From positions 1 through 5,741 of the forward strand of contig CANKNL010000197.1 in NCBI GenBank assembly GCA_947483345.1: a DNA stretch of 5,741 nt. The letters are read 5' to 3'. The notes under the pieces are model-generated. The model ran no database searches, had not been told where the DNA came from, and saw only the letters and a list, made by a program, of their open reading frames with translations. Numbering within the stretch: position 1 is the stretch's first letter; the number at the start of each line of letters is the position of its first letter. Positions 1-5,741 of the stretch are shown here, in pieces. This DNA is from Chitinophagaceae bacterium (GTDB taxonomy: Bacteria; Bacteroidota; Bacteroidia; Chitinophagales; Chitinophagaceae). The position numbers and the translations under genes are program-made.

Positions 1-228
1 CCAGGTATCAATATCCAGATCGAATTTGATACGGGATGAGCCAATGAAAACAGTTGCTTTGTCGGCAGGTTCATACACCATATCCCGGTTATGAGTCCAT
101 AATGCGGGATCGTCATAATAGGTCGTTTCAAAACCTTTATTACGCAGATGAAGTTCCCAGATGGCAACGGTAATAATAACCAATACCACTGCTAATATCC
201 CTGCTTTTACTAAAGAAGACGTATTCAT
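1..228 (-). CDS. SGNH/GDSL-like protein with N-terminal membrane anchor (3' end outside window)
   Basis: This is a partial gene: the first 76 codons are present, from an ATG at 228-226, and the frame is still open at the window edge. Residues about 6-25 form one hydrophobic segment preceded by a lysine and followed by a charged stretch, as in an uncleaved signal anchor that leaves the rest of the protein in the periplasm. At residues 60-66 is VFIGSSR, a hydrophobic strand followed by G-S-S-R. This resembles block I of SGNH/GDSL esterases and of acyltransferase-partner proteins, where the first serine would be the nucleophile. The remaining catalytic blocks would lie outside the window, so activity cannot be judged. 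The gene has its own upstream gap and sits beyond the terminator of the sugar operon, so it is probably a separate unit. The reading frame is clear, but the family call rests on one motif and could be wrong. Confidence 0.6.
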   Translation of the reverse strand, partial: MNTSSLVKAGILAVVLVIITVAIWELHLRNKGFETTYYDDPALWTHNRDMVYEPADKATVFIGSSRIKFDLDIDTW

Positions 229-241
229 TTTAATTAAATTA

Positions 242-340
242 ATGAACAAAAATGTTGTTACTATGAATAGGAAATGGAAAGTGTTGTTAGTTGGTAGTAT
301 TCTGTTTTGCTTATCCTTTTTTATACCCGGGAGGTTATAA
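242..340 (+). other. Candidate small ORF, 32 aa hydrophobic peptide (doubtful)
   Basis: An open frame of 32 codons runs from an ATG at 242 to a TAA at 338-340 on the plus strand. It looks like a signal peptide or a one-helix membrane peptide: a basic start with a second Met at residue 8 (NRKWK), then a hydrophobic run at about residues 14-28 (VLLVGSILFCLSFF), then PGRL. It is divergent from the SGNH-like gene, with only 13 bases between the two start codons, so its promoter would have to lie inside that gene. No clear ribosome binding site precedes it. The plus-strand side of the inverted repeat at 395-432, followed by a T-rich stretch, could serve as its terminator. It may be a small membrane protein, the remnant of a decayed longer gene, or chance. 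It is recorded because the amino-acid pattern is better than random. Confidence 0.2.
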
Positions 341-389
341 AACCGGAAAGCGAAAATGAAGATATAAAAAAGGAATTGAATTATAAAAT

Positions 390-432
390 AAAAAAAATCA
401 GGCTGCCATCAATGGATTAGACTGCCTGATTT
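390..432 (-). terminator. Rho-independent terminator of the glycosidase-ribokinase-permease operon
   Basis: A perfect 9-base inverted repeat pairs 424-432 (GCCTGATTT on plus) with 395-403 (AAATCAGGC on plus), separated by a 20-base loop. On the minus strand the second arm runs into eight consecutive T residues (397 down to 390), followed by further T-rich sequence, which is the classic intrinsic terminator layout. It lies about 117 bases past the permease stop codon. The opposite strand also has a T-rich run after the stem, broken by A residues, so weak bidirectional activity is possible. The large loop makes the hairpin less than ideal. Confidence 0.75.
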
Positions 433-548
433 ATTTTATTAAACAGGGATTAAAATATGTTCTATTTTGCCAGCAATTTGATAATATAACTAACACGCAT
501 AGCCATTAAACTAGTCGCCCGTTAGAGACTACCACTTTTTTACTGTCG

Positions 549-1547
549 CTATTTAGAAACGATGATCATGGCCAAACCAGCGATGTATAACAGCAACATC
601 ATATTCAATAATGGCTTAGTACCCGCGGGTGCTTTATCAAATTCTTTCCAGATATAAATCCCCCATAAGGCCGCAACGACTGTGGCTCCCTGTCCTAAAC
701 CATATGACACTGCGGGACCGGCTTTCCCCGAAGCAAGAATACTTAATGACATGCCGATACACCAAATGACCCCGCCAAAAATACCAACCAGATGGTCCTT
801 TAATTTTCCCTTAAAATAATCTGCAAAAGAAACAGGCGCGCCCATAAATGGGAATTTCATTTGGATAGAATTAAAAAACAAACTACTGACCACCACACCA
901 ACTGCAAAAACTACCAGTGCAGTATAAGGAGTCAGCTTTCCTGCCTCAGGTACATTAAAATCGGCAACCATTGAACCGGCCACATATTTATAGAACAACC
1001 CCATTAAACAACCACTAACTACAGAAAGAATCAATCCTTTTTTAGATACCCCTTCTGTAGAATTGGTTTGCAATTTTTGATAAGCCCTGGCGTTTAGAAT
1101 GATGGCCAATGCAATTAATGCCACCCCAGCAAATATCAATAAGGGGTTTCCCTGTGGAACTGAAATATAATTTACAATTACACCCAATACCAAAGCAATA
1201 CCAATACCTACCGGAAAAGCAACACTCATACCTGCAATAGCGATTGCAGCAACCAACAGAATATTCGCCAGGTTAAAGATAATACCGCCTGCAAAGGCTG
1301 ATAACATATTAGCCGTATCAGCCTGTTTAAAATCATCTAAAAATGCCCTGCCTGCACTGCCATTACTTCCCAAAGTAAAAGCAAGCACCAGCGTTGCCAA
1401 TAAAATACCGAACCCGTAGTCCCAATAAAAAAGTTCGAACCTCCAGGTTTTGGTGGTTAGTTTTGTTGTGTTGGCCCAGCTGCCCCAGCAGAACATGGTT
1501 ACCACACAAAGCATAATGGCCAGTCCGTAATTTTCTACAATAAACAT
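549..1547 (-). CDS. Ureide-permease-like / DMT-superfamily inner-membrane transporter (putative ribose or nucleoside-product importer)
   Basis: This 332-residue protein is strongly hydrophobic, with about ten membrane segments near residues 8-25, 42-61, 81-104, 109-128, 135-152, 171-190, 206-225, 253-273, 279-299 and 312-330. The start (MFIVENYGLAIML, then WGSW at 21-24) and the YWDYGFGILLATLVLAFTLG block at 41-60 resemble the beginning of plant ureide permeases (PF07168), which belong to the drug/metabolite transporter superfamily. Plant members move allantoin, uracil and related compounds. The loop after helix 5 (about 153-170) is short, so the large cytosolic insertion of the plant proteins is absent. 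It is the last gene of the operon, 35 bases after ribokinase, which points to import of ribose or a ribose-containing product rather than drug export. The start is supported by the family-like N-terminus. Family placement is confident; the substrate is inferred from context. A GRP-type sugar transporter is the main alternative name. Confidence 0.88.
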   Translation of the reverse strand: MFIVENYGLAIMLCVVTMFCWGSWANTTKLTTKTWRFELFYWDYGFGILLATLVLAFTLGSNGSAGRAFLDDFKQADTANMLSAFAGGIIFNLANILLVAAIAIAGMSVAFPVGIGIALVLGVIVNYISVPQGNPLLIFAGVALIALAIILNARAYQKLQTNSTEGVSKKGLILSVVSGCLMGLFYKYVAGSMVADFNVPEAGKLTPYTALVVFAVGVVVSSLFFNSIQMKFPFMGAPVSFADYFKGKLKDHLVGIFGGVIWCIGMSLSILASGKAGPAVSYGLGQGATVVAALWGIYIWKEFDKAPAGTKPLLNMMLLLYIAGLAMIIVSK

Positions 1548-1582
1548 AATGTTGGTTTTTACTTGATGATTAAATGATGTAC

Positions 1583-2482
1583 TTATATTTCATGTCGGTA
1601 TGGAACTGATGGTTGTGCACCCATCCTGGTAACCGAAATAGAAGCCGCTTCAATGGCAAAACCTATCGCCTGCTCCCAATCCATACCTTCGGTAATTGCA
1701 ACGGCTAATGCCCCACTGAACGTATCTCCTGCAGCAGTGGTATCTACTGCTGTAACTATCGGTGCACTAATTTTAAATGTAAGATCCGCATTTTTAAAAA
1801 AGGCCCCTTGCCTGCCTAAAGTAATGACTACATTTTGAACTCCTTTTTTTAAAAATACATCTGCTGCAACTGACGCTGTAACCTCATCAGTTACAGTAAC
1901 ACCGGTTAGCAAGGCGGCCTCTGTTTCATTGGGCGTAACCAAAAATAAACCGTTAAGCAATGCATCACTCAATGCCTGTGCAGGTGCCGGATTAATGATT
2001 ATTTTTTGATTATTGGCTTTTGCATCTATTGCTACGGCTTCAATGGTTTCCATTGGAATTTCCAATTGCATTAAAATGATGGCCGCTTCGGTAATATTTT
2101 TTACTGTCTCTATATCTGCAGGCAGCAGATTTGCATTGGCACCGGGTGCTACTACTATACAATTTTCGCCTTCTTCATTAACCATAATAATGGCTGTGCC
2201 AGAAGGTGCAACAGGATCTGTAAAAACATAGTCGGTATTGATGTTTTCTTTTTGCAATCCAGCGATGGTTTGCTTTCCAAAAATATCATCCCCCAGTTTT
2301 GCAACCAGTGTTACATGCCCTCCAAGTCTTGCTGCAGCAACAGCCTGGTTAGCACCTTTGCCTCCGGCGTGCATAAAAAATGTGCCTCCCATTAATGTTT
2401 CGCCCGGCAGGGGGAGTGATTTTGATTTCACAACCATATCGGTATTGGCACTGCCAATAACTATTATTTTATTTTTACTCAT
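1583..2482 (-). CDS. rbsK: Ribokinase
   Basis: This cytoplasmic PfkB-family kinase phosphorylates D-ribose with ATP to ribose 5-phosphate, which enters the pentose phosphate pathway or nucleotide synthesis. Its 299 residues are close to the usual ribokinase length of about 300-310. Visible hallmarks are the N-terminal GSANTDMV at 10-17 (substrate-contacting strand), HAGGKGANQAVAAARLGG at 38-55 (PfkB signature 1), TPNETEAALLTG at 183-194, and DTTAAGDTFSGALA at 247-260 (PfkB signature 2). D253 is the expected catalytic base and AAGD forms the anion hole. The C-terminal GAQPSVP at 288-294 is typical of true ribokinases and argues against fructokinase, adenosine kinase or 2-keto-3-deoxygluconate kinase. 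The ATG is preceded by a purine-rich AAAGAAAGGGG that abuts the start, closer than ideal for a Shine-Dalgarno. It lies 34 bases after the ADP-ribosylglycohydrolase-like gene and 35 before the permease, so the three are very likely co-transcribed. No key residue is missing. Confidence 0.97.
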   Translation of the reverse strand: MSKNKIIVIGSANTDMVVKSKSLPLPGETLMGGTFFMHAGGKGANQAVAAARLGGHVTLVAKLGDDIFGKQTIAGLQKENINTDYVFTDPVAPSGTAIIMVNEEGENCIVVAPGANANLLPADIETVKNITEAAIILMQLEIPMETIEAVAIDAKANNQKIIINPAPAQALSDALLNGLFLVTPNETEAALLTGVTVTDEVTASVAADVFLKKGVQNVVITLGRQGAFFKNADLTFKISAPIVTAVDTTAAGDTFSGALAVAITEGMDWEQAIGFAIEAASISVTRMGAQPSVPYRHEI

Positions 2483-2516
2483 CCCCTTTCTTTTTTTATA
2501 TTGATAGATCCCTATT

Positions 2517-4136
2517 TTATTTCTCGAAAGCCAATTTATACTGGCTGCTTTTTTTAGGTGCTGTTTTATAAATGATTGCTTCTGTGATATAAATATTTGA
2601 ATGGCTTGAAGCCTTATTGCTATTACCAGTAACCACTAGTTTTATGGAATGCTTACCCGGCGTTAATTGTAACGCATGCCAAATGGTAATATTTCTATGT
2701 TCCTGTTGACTGTAATCAAAATAAGTGTCAATGTGCCTGTGTAATTTCCCATCCAGATAAATATCCGCTCTACCACCATCTTTTACCCAATTGCCCACAA
2801 GTGAAATACCAGTACCCTCAAAGGAAAATTCAAGCTCATCGCCTTTGGTATTTGAAACCATGGCTTGTTCTCTTTCGGTTTTGCCATCCCAGGATTTTTC
2901 TTTAAATGCACTCCAGTTGCCTTTAAACTTCCAATTTTCTTTTGAAAATATGGATACCTTTTTATCAAATACAACTTCAGGAAAAGCGTTTTCAAATTTT
3001 GCAGGCTTTATGACCTGAAGTGGCCAGGAAATCTTATCGCCCGTTATTTTTCCACCATTTTTCAGAATTAATTTTAAGGCATAGTTATACGTACTTTCTA
3101 CAGCAGAGTTGAATGAATATGTGGTGTTAATAAAAACAGAATCCCCTACTGCTGTTACACCCTTTTGCATATCGGGAGGTAGATTGCTAAACCCTTTGAT
3201 GACACCTAATACAGCCATGGCATTAGAAGGATTGCAGTCGGCATCCTGTCCGCAACGGGTAGTCACTTCCATCGTATTCATCGGGTCGCTTGCGCCATAT
3301 AAAAGTCCCATGACAATAAAAGCGCCGTTAAACTTGGCATCGATATTAAAAGTTTCGCCTGCGCCGCAAAGATGGTCATAGCCCCATTTGTCCTGCAGTT
3401 GAGCCCATGCGGCTTTCCAATCATTAGGATAATTTTTATGCAGTGTAATGACATCGGCAACAATTTTTGCATAATCACTTTTTGCAGGGATTGATGTAAG
3501 CGCACTTTTAATTATAACAGAAATATCCTTTTCAAAGTAGGCCTGGGTATAAAGTGCAGAAAGAAAAATACCACCATATACGCCATCGCCATAATTCATG
3601 ATGTGCCCTATTTTATCGGCCATTTTGGAAGCGGTATTGGGCATGCCGGGGCACATAAAACCCAAATAATCGGCCTCAATCTGAAAGTCGATATCATCGG
3701 CATGAGCATTAAATTCCGGACTACCTGAAGCGGGTGGAAAAATACCGTCGTAGTAATTTTTGCGGGCCTGCACATTGGCATGCCAAAGCATATAACCGGC
3801 TTTGGCAAACATTTCCTGAAACTTTTTAGCAGGGGCATCAATGCCATATTTATCCATTGTCATCATAAATGTAAGCTGTACATAAATATCATCCTGCCAC
3901 ATGCTCCCTTTGATATCATTCGGGGTCCACTTAATTGAATCATCGAAAGTTTTGTACTGTGCCCGAAATTCAACAGGTGCGCCATAAGTAACGCCAATCA
4001 TTTTGCCTGCCCAGCCGCCCGCAATTTTATCTTTCAGCATTTGCTTGCTGATGGTACGCATTTTATTTTGTGATTGAATTTCGGTGTTACACAAAATGGC
4101 CATGCAAACAAGCCCCAGTAATTTTATGCTTTTCAT
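2517..4136 (-). CDS. Exported ADP-ribosylglycohydrolase-family (PF03747) enzyme with C-terminal beta-sandwich-like domain
   Basis: This 539-residue protein begins with a Sec-type signal peptide: basic MKSIK, a hydrophobic core at about 6-16, and likely cleavage around QSQ (21-23). No good lipobox is present, so a soluble periplasmic or secreted location is expected. Residues about 30-360 form an all-alpha ADP-ribosylglycohydrolase domain: GGWAGKMIGVTYGAPVEF at 40-57, WQDDIYVQ at 80-87, HADDIDFQIEADYLG at 145-159, YGDGVYGG at 182-189 and CGQDADCNPSNA at 295-306. Family enzymes hydrolyse the glycosidic bond at the ribose C1 of ADP-ribose conjugates using two Mg ions. The metal-binding acids appear kept (E56, D82, D83, D298, D300), but the usual Thr ligands are replaced by Q81 and C301. 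Residues about 395-525 are beta-rich (GTGISLVGNWVKDGG at 441-455, YLDGK at 460-464, LTPGKHSIKLVV at 491-502) and resemble carbohydrate-binding modules fused to secreted glycosidases. With ribokinase next door, release of a ribosyl sugar is plausible, but the true substrate is unknown. Confidence 0.87.
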   Translation of the reverse strand: MKSIKLLGLVCMAILCNTEIQSQNKMRTISKQMLKDKIAGGWAGKMIGVTYGAPVEFRAQYKTFDDSIKWTPNDIKGSMWQDDIYVQLTFMMTMDKYGIDAPAKKFQEMFAKAGYMLWHANVQARKNYYDGIFPPASGSPEFNAHADDIDFQIEADYLGFMCPGMPNTASKMADKIGHIMNYGDGVYGGIFLSALYTQAYFEKDISVIIKSALTSIPAKSDYAKIVADVITLHKNYPNDWKAAWAQLQDKWGYDHLCGAGETFNIDAKFNGAFIVMGLLYGASDPMNTMEVTTRCGQDADCNPSNAMAVLGVIKGFSNLPPDMQKGVTAVGDSVFINTTYSFNSAVESTYNYALKLILKNGGKITGDKISWPLQVIKPAKFENAFPEVVFDKKVSIFSKENWKFKGNWSAFKEKSWDGKTEREQAMVSNTKGDELEFSFEGTGISLVGNWVKDGGRADIYLDGKLHRHIDTYFDYSQQEHRNITIWHALQLTPGKHSIKLVVTGNSNKASSHSNIYITEAIIYKTAPKKSSQYKLAFEK

Positions 4137-4190
4137 AATTTTTGTTTTTCAAGTTTTCCAATCTTACTAATATGTTAAAGACTTTTCAGG

Positions 4191-5741
4191 TTATTTATTT
4201 TTTATGCTTACGGGCAACCAAACCCGCATATCGCCTTCTGTTTGACTGGCTTCGGCAAAAGGCACTAAAACTATTTTTTCATTATCATTTAAAATTTCCA
4301 TTGAATAAGCCTGTTTACCAATCCAACTAACGGGTAATTTTTTAGATTCATTTTTCAGCTTTTCGATGTTGATCATCATATTTTCATTTGCATTTGCCAA
4401 CCGTTCATTAACAGTAACCGCATTTAAACTTTTATCCATTGCTAATATTTGTGGCCCACGTGAAAAGGCGATTTGGTTGGGATAACTTTTACCCCCGGCG
4501 ATAGTTGTAACCGGCATATCAAAACTGATGATGACTTTTTCTCCCGGGGTCCAGTTTTTATTGATGATTACAAATTGATCAGGTGTTCCTTTATATATTT
4601 TACCAGCAACCTTTGCGGTATAATTTATACACCAAGCCGGCACTCTTAAGGCGATCGAAAAAACAGCCGCTTTAGTGCCTGTCACTGATAACACAAAATT
4701 TCCGCTCTCCGGAAAATTTCCTTCCAATTTAAAAACAACATCACTCTTAATATTACCAGCGGTTATCACCTCATCGTGGTAAACTGCAGGCTCATAAAAT
4801 AAAACAGAAGGCCTATTATTGATATGCCCGAAAGTAAAATGGGGTACTAAGGCAATGCCTCTTGGCACGCTGCTTTGGCAACAGGTGATATGACAGGTAT
4901 ATGGTTTTTTATTCATCAATGGCGTGTAATAGCTCACACAGCCTGTTTGTGGGTTTTCGGCGGCCAGCAAATGATTGTACACTGTTTTTTCCAGTTGTTT
5001 CACATATTTTAAATCACCGGTTAAATTGAATAAATTTTGATTTAACTGAACCCAGGTTGTCGTTACACAGCCCTCACCCATATTATCTGTACTGGTTGCC
5101 GGCAAAAAATCATCGTCCTGAAAATATTCATGCGAACTGGACGTACCGGTAATGTATAGTTGTGTATTCACTACATCCTGCCAGGCCATTTCGGTAGCAT
5201 GAAGGAATTTTTCATCCCCTGTTATTTGATATAGTTTAATAAGCCCTACATAATTAGACAGCATTTCATACGCTTTGCCGTTCCCTACTTTTTTAACTTT
5301 CCCGGTGGCCAATATGGAGCTGATCACTTTTGGGCCATTTTCCTGTTCCCAGGCCTCCAAGATATAATGACAAAAATCAAGATACTTTTTATCTGCGGTG
5401 TATTTGTATAAGTCTACCATGGCATCCAATACACTTGTTGCAGCCATCCCCATATGTTCACCAGCTAAAATAATATCTTTTTGTCCGGCGTTTTTCCCAA
5501 AAGTTCTGCATAAGAGGTCGCCCATTTTCTCACAGGCTATTAAAGCCGGTTTATAACCTGTGGCAGAATAATAAGTTAACAAGCCATGCAAATTGTATTT
5601 GTGGCTCCACACATCCCAGCTGGTCCAATATTGATCGGGCGTATAAGTGCCTAAATAACCATCTTCCAATTGCGTGTTGATCAATTCGTACATCATCCGG
5701 TCCATTTGTTTTTTTAATGCCACATTATGCGTCAGCTTCCA
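4191..5741 (-). CDS. GH127/PF07944-like glycosidase, beta-L-arabinofuranosidase family (N-terminus outside window)
   Basis: The frame ends at TAA 4193-4191 and stays open through 5741, so the gene is partial. The GTG at 5723-5721 is an internal codon, and the preceding in-frame residues WKLTHN fit the family. Members are usually over 600 residues, so roughly the first hundred are missing, including any signal peptide. Numbering from the GTG, the (alpha/alpha)6 barrel carries the family landmarks NTQLEDGYLGTYTP (16-29), WSHKYNLHGLLTYY (39-52) and NMGEGCVTTTW (214-224), then a C-terminal beta region from about 305. Characterised GH127 enzymes remove beta-L-arabinofuranosyl residues with a cysteine nucleophile held by zinc. 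The equivalent ligands appear present: E217 and C219 in GEGC, and C281-C282 in the CC pair. E199 in SHEYF fits the acid/base position. After CC the sequence reads QSSVPRG rather than the more usual P-P-N-x-x-R. It lies 54 bases upstream of the ADP-ribosylglycohydrolase-like gene. Fold is confident; sugar specificity is not. Confidence 0.85.
   Translation of the reverse strand, partial: WKLTHNVALKKQMDRMMYELINTQLEDGYLGTYTPDQYWTSWDVWSHKYNLHGLLTYYSATGYKPALIACEKMGDLLCRTFGKNAGQKDIILAGEHMGMAATSVLDAMVDLYKYTADKKYLDFCHYILEAWEQENGPKVISSILATGKVKKVGNGKAYEMLSNYVGLIKLYQITGDEKFLHATEMAWQDVVNTQLYITGTSSSHEYFQDDDFLPATSTDNMGEGCVTTTWVQLNQNLFNLTGDLKYVKQLEKTVYNHLLAAENPQTGCVSYYTPLMNKKPYTCHITCCQSSVPRGIALVPHFTFGHINNRPSVLFYEPAVYHDEVITAGNIKSDVVFKLEGNFPESGNFVLSVTGTKAAVFSIALRVPAWCINYTAKVAGKIYKGTPDQFVIINKNWTPGEKVIISFDMPVTTIAGGKSYPNQIAFSRGPQILAMDKSLNAVTVNERLANANENMMINIEKLKNESKKLPVSWIGKQAYSMEILNDNEKIVLVPFAEASQTEGDMRVWLPVSIKNK

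Larger units (their letters stand above)
229..548. other. Intergenic region between the operon end and the SGNH-like gene
   Basis: These 320 bases are very AT-rich and hold no recognisable long gene. The part next to the permease (433-548) is the 3' untranslated stretch of the operon, with one weak 5-base inverted repeat at 512-516/527-531. An intrinsic terminator follows at 390-432. The remaining part (229-389) must hold the promoter of the minus-strand gene starting at 228. No good match to the Bacteroidota consensus (TTTG near -33, TAnnTTTG near -7) is visible there; the nearest is a one-mismatch -7 element at 254-247. A 32-codon plus-strand open frame lies at 242-340. An imperfect dyad (TTATACC at 321-327, GGTTATAA at 333-340) flanks a CCCGGG core and has no obvious role. 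Confidence 0.7.

Noticed and set aside
247..254. CATTTTTG on the minus strand, one mismatch from the Bacteroidota -7 element TAnnTTTG, upstream of the gene starting at 228
   Set aside because: No TTTG element lies at the right distance upstream, and the leader would be only about a dozen bases; in AT-rich DNA this match is not significant.
512..531. Inverted repeat TAGTC / GACTA with a 10-base loop just downstream of the permease
   Set aside because: Only five base pairs, and no T-run follows on the minus strand; the 395-432 hairpin is a far better terminator.
1653..3505. Plus-strand and alternative-frame open stretches of 60-90 codons inside the ribokinase and ADP-ribosylglycohydrolase-like genes
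   Set aside because: They lie wholly within well-supported conserved genes, have no family-like sequence, and are expected by chance from the coding composition of the opposite strand.
4087..4136. Lipoprotein signal peptide for the ADP-ribosylglycohydrolase-like protein (cysteines at residues 11 and 16)
   Set aside because: Neither cysteine is preceded by a lipobox-like small residue (they follow V and L), so a normal Sec signal peptide fits better.
4137..4190. Possible internal promoter (TAAGATTG, one mismatch to TAnnTTTG) before the ADP-ribosylglycohydrolase-like gene
   Set aside because: No matching -33 element at the expected spacing; the short gap is better explained by an operon junction.
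5721..5723. GTG as the true start of the GH127-like gene
   Set aside because: The frame stays open upstream to the window edge with family-like residues, and the remaining 510 residues are too short for the family, so this is an internal codon.

Overview
The window looks like part of a Bacteroidota chromosome, probably a Chitinophagaceae- or Sphingobacteriaceae-like genome. The reasons are its AT-rich base composition, start codons without a clear Shine-Dalgarno sequence at ideal spacing, and the gene families present: a PF07944/GH127-type glycosidase, an exported ADP-ribosylglycohydrolase-like enzyme and a ureide-permease-type transporter. The assignment rests on protein style only. No rRNA, tRNA, CRISPR array, insertion sequence or phage gene is visible.

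All recognisable genes are on the minus strand, so transcription runs from high to low coordinates. In transcription order: a GH127-like glycosidase whose N-terminus lies beyond the window (4191-5741); a secreted ADP-ribosylglycohydrolase-family enzyme with a C-terminal beta-sandwich-like module (2517-4136); ribokinase RbsK (1583-2482); and a ten-helix ureide-permease/DMT-like transporter (549-1547). Gaps between them are only 54, 34 and 35 bases and contain no convincing promoter or terminator, so they are read here as one operon. It ends at an intrinsic terminator at about 390-432. Beyond a 320-base gap, a separate minus-strand gene begins at 228 and runs off the window: the membrane-anchored N-terminus of an SGNH/GDSL-like protein.

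The four-gene operon reads as a pentose, most likely ribose, scavenging cassette. An extracytoplasmic PF03747 enzyme and a GH127-like enzyme would cleave glycosidic bonds in a ribose-containing or other furanoside substrate. The permease would carry the released sugar or nucleoside-like product across the inner membrane, and RbsK would phosphorylate D-ribose to ribose 5-phosphate for the pentose phosphate pathway. The ribokinase is certain at family level. The substrate of the two glycosidases and the cargo of the permease are inferred from context. The most interesting points are that both hydrolases carry non-standard active-site motifs, and that an enzyme class known for intracellular de-ADP-ribosylation is here exported and tied to sugar catabolism.
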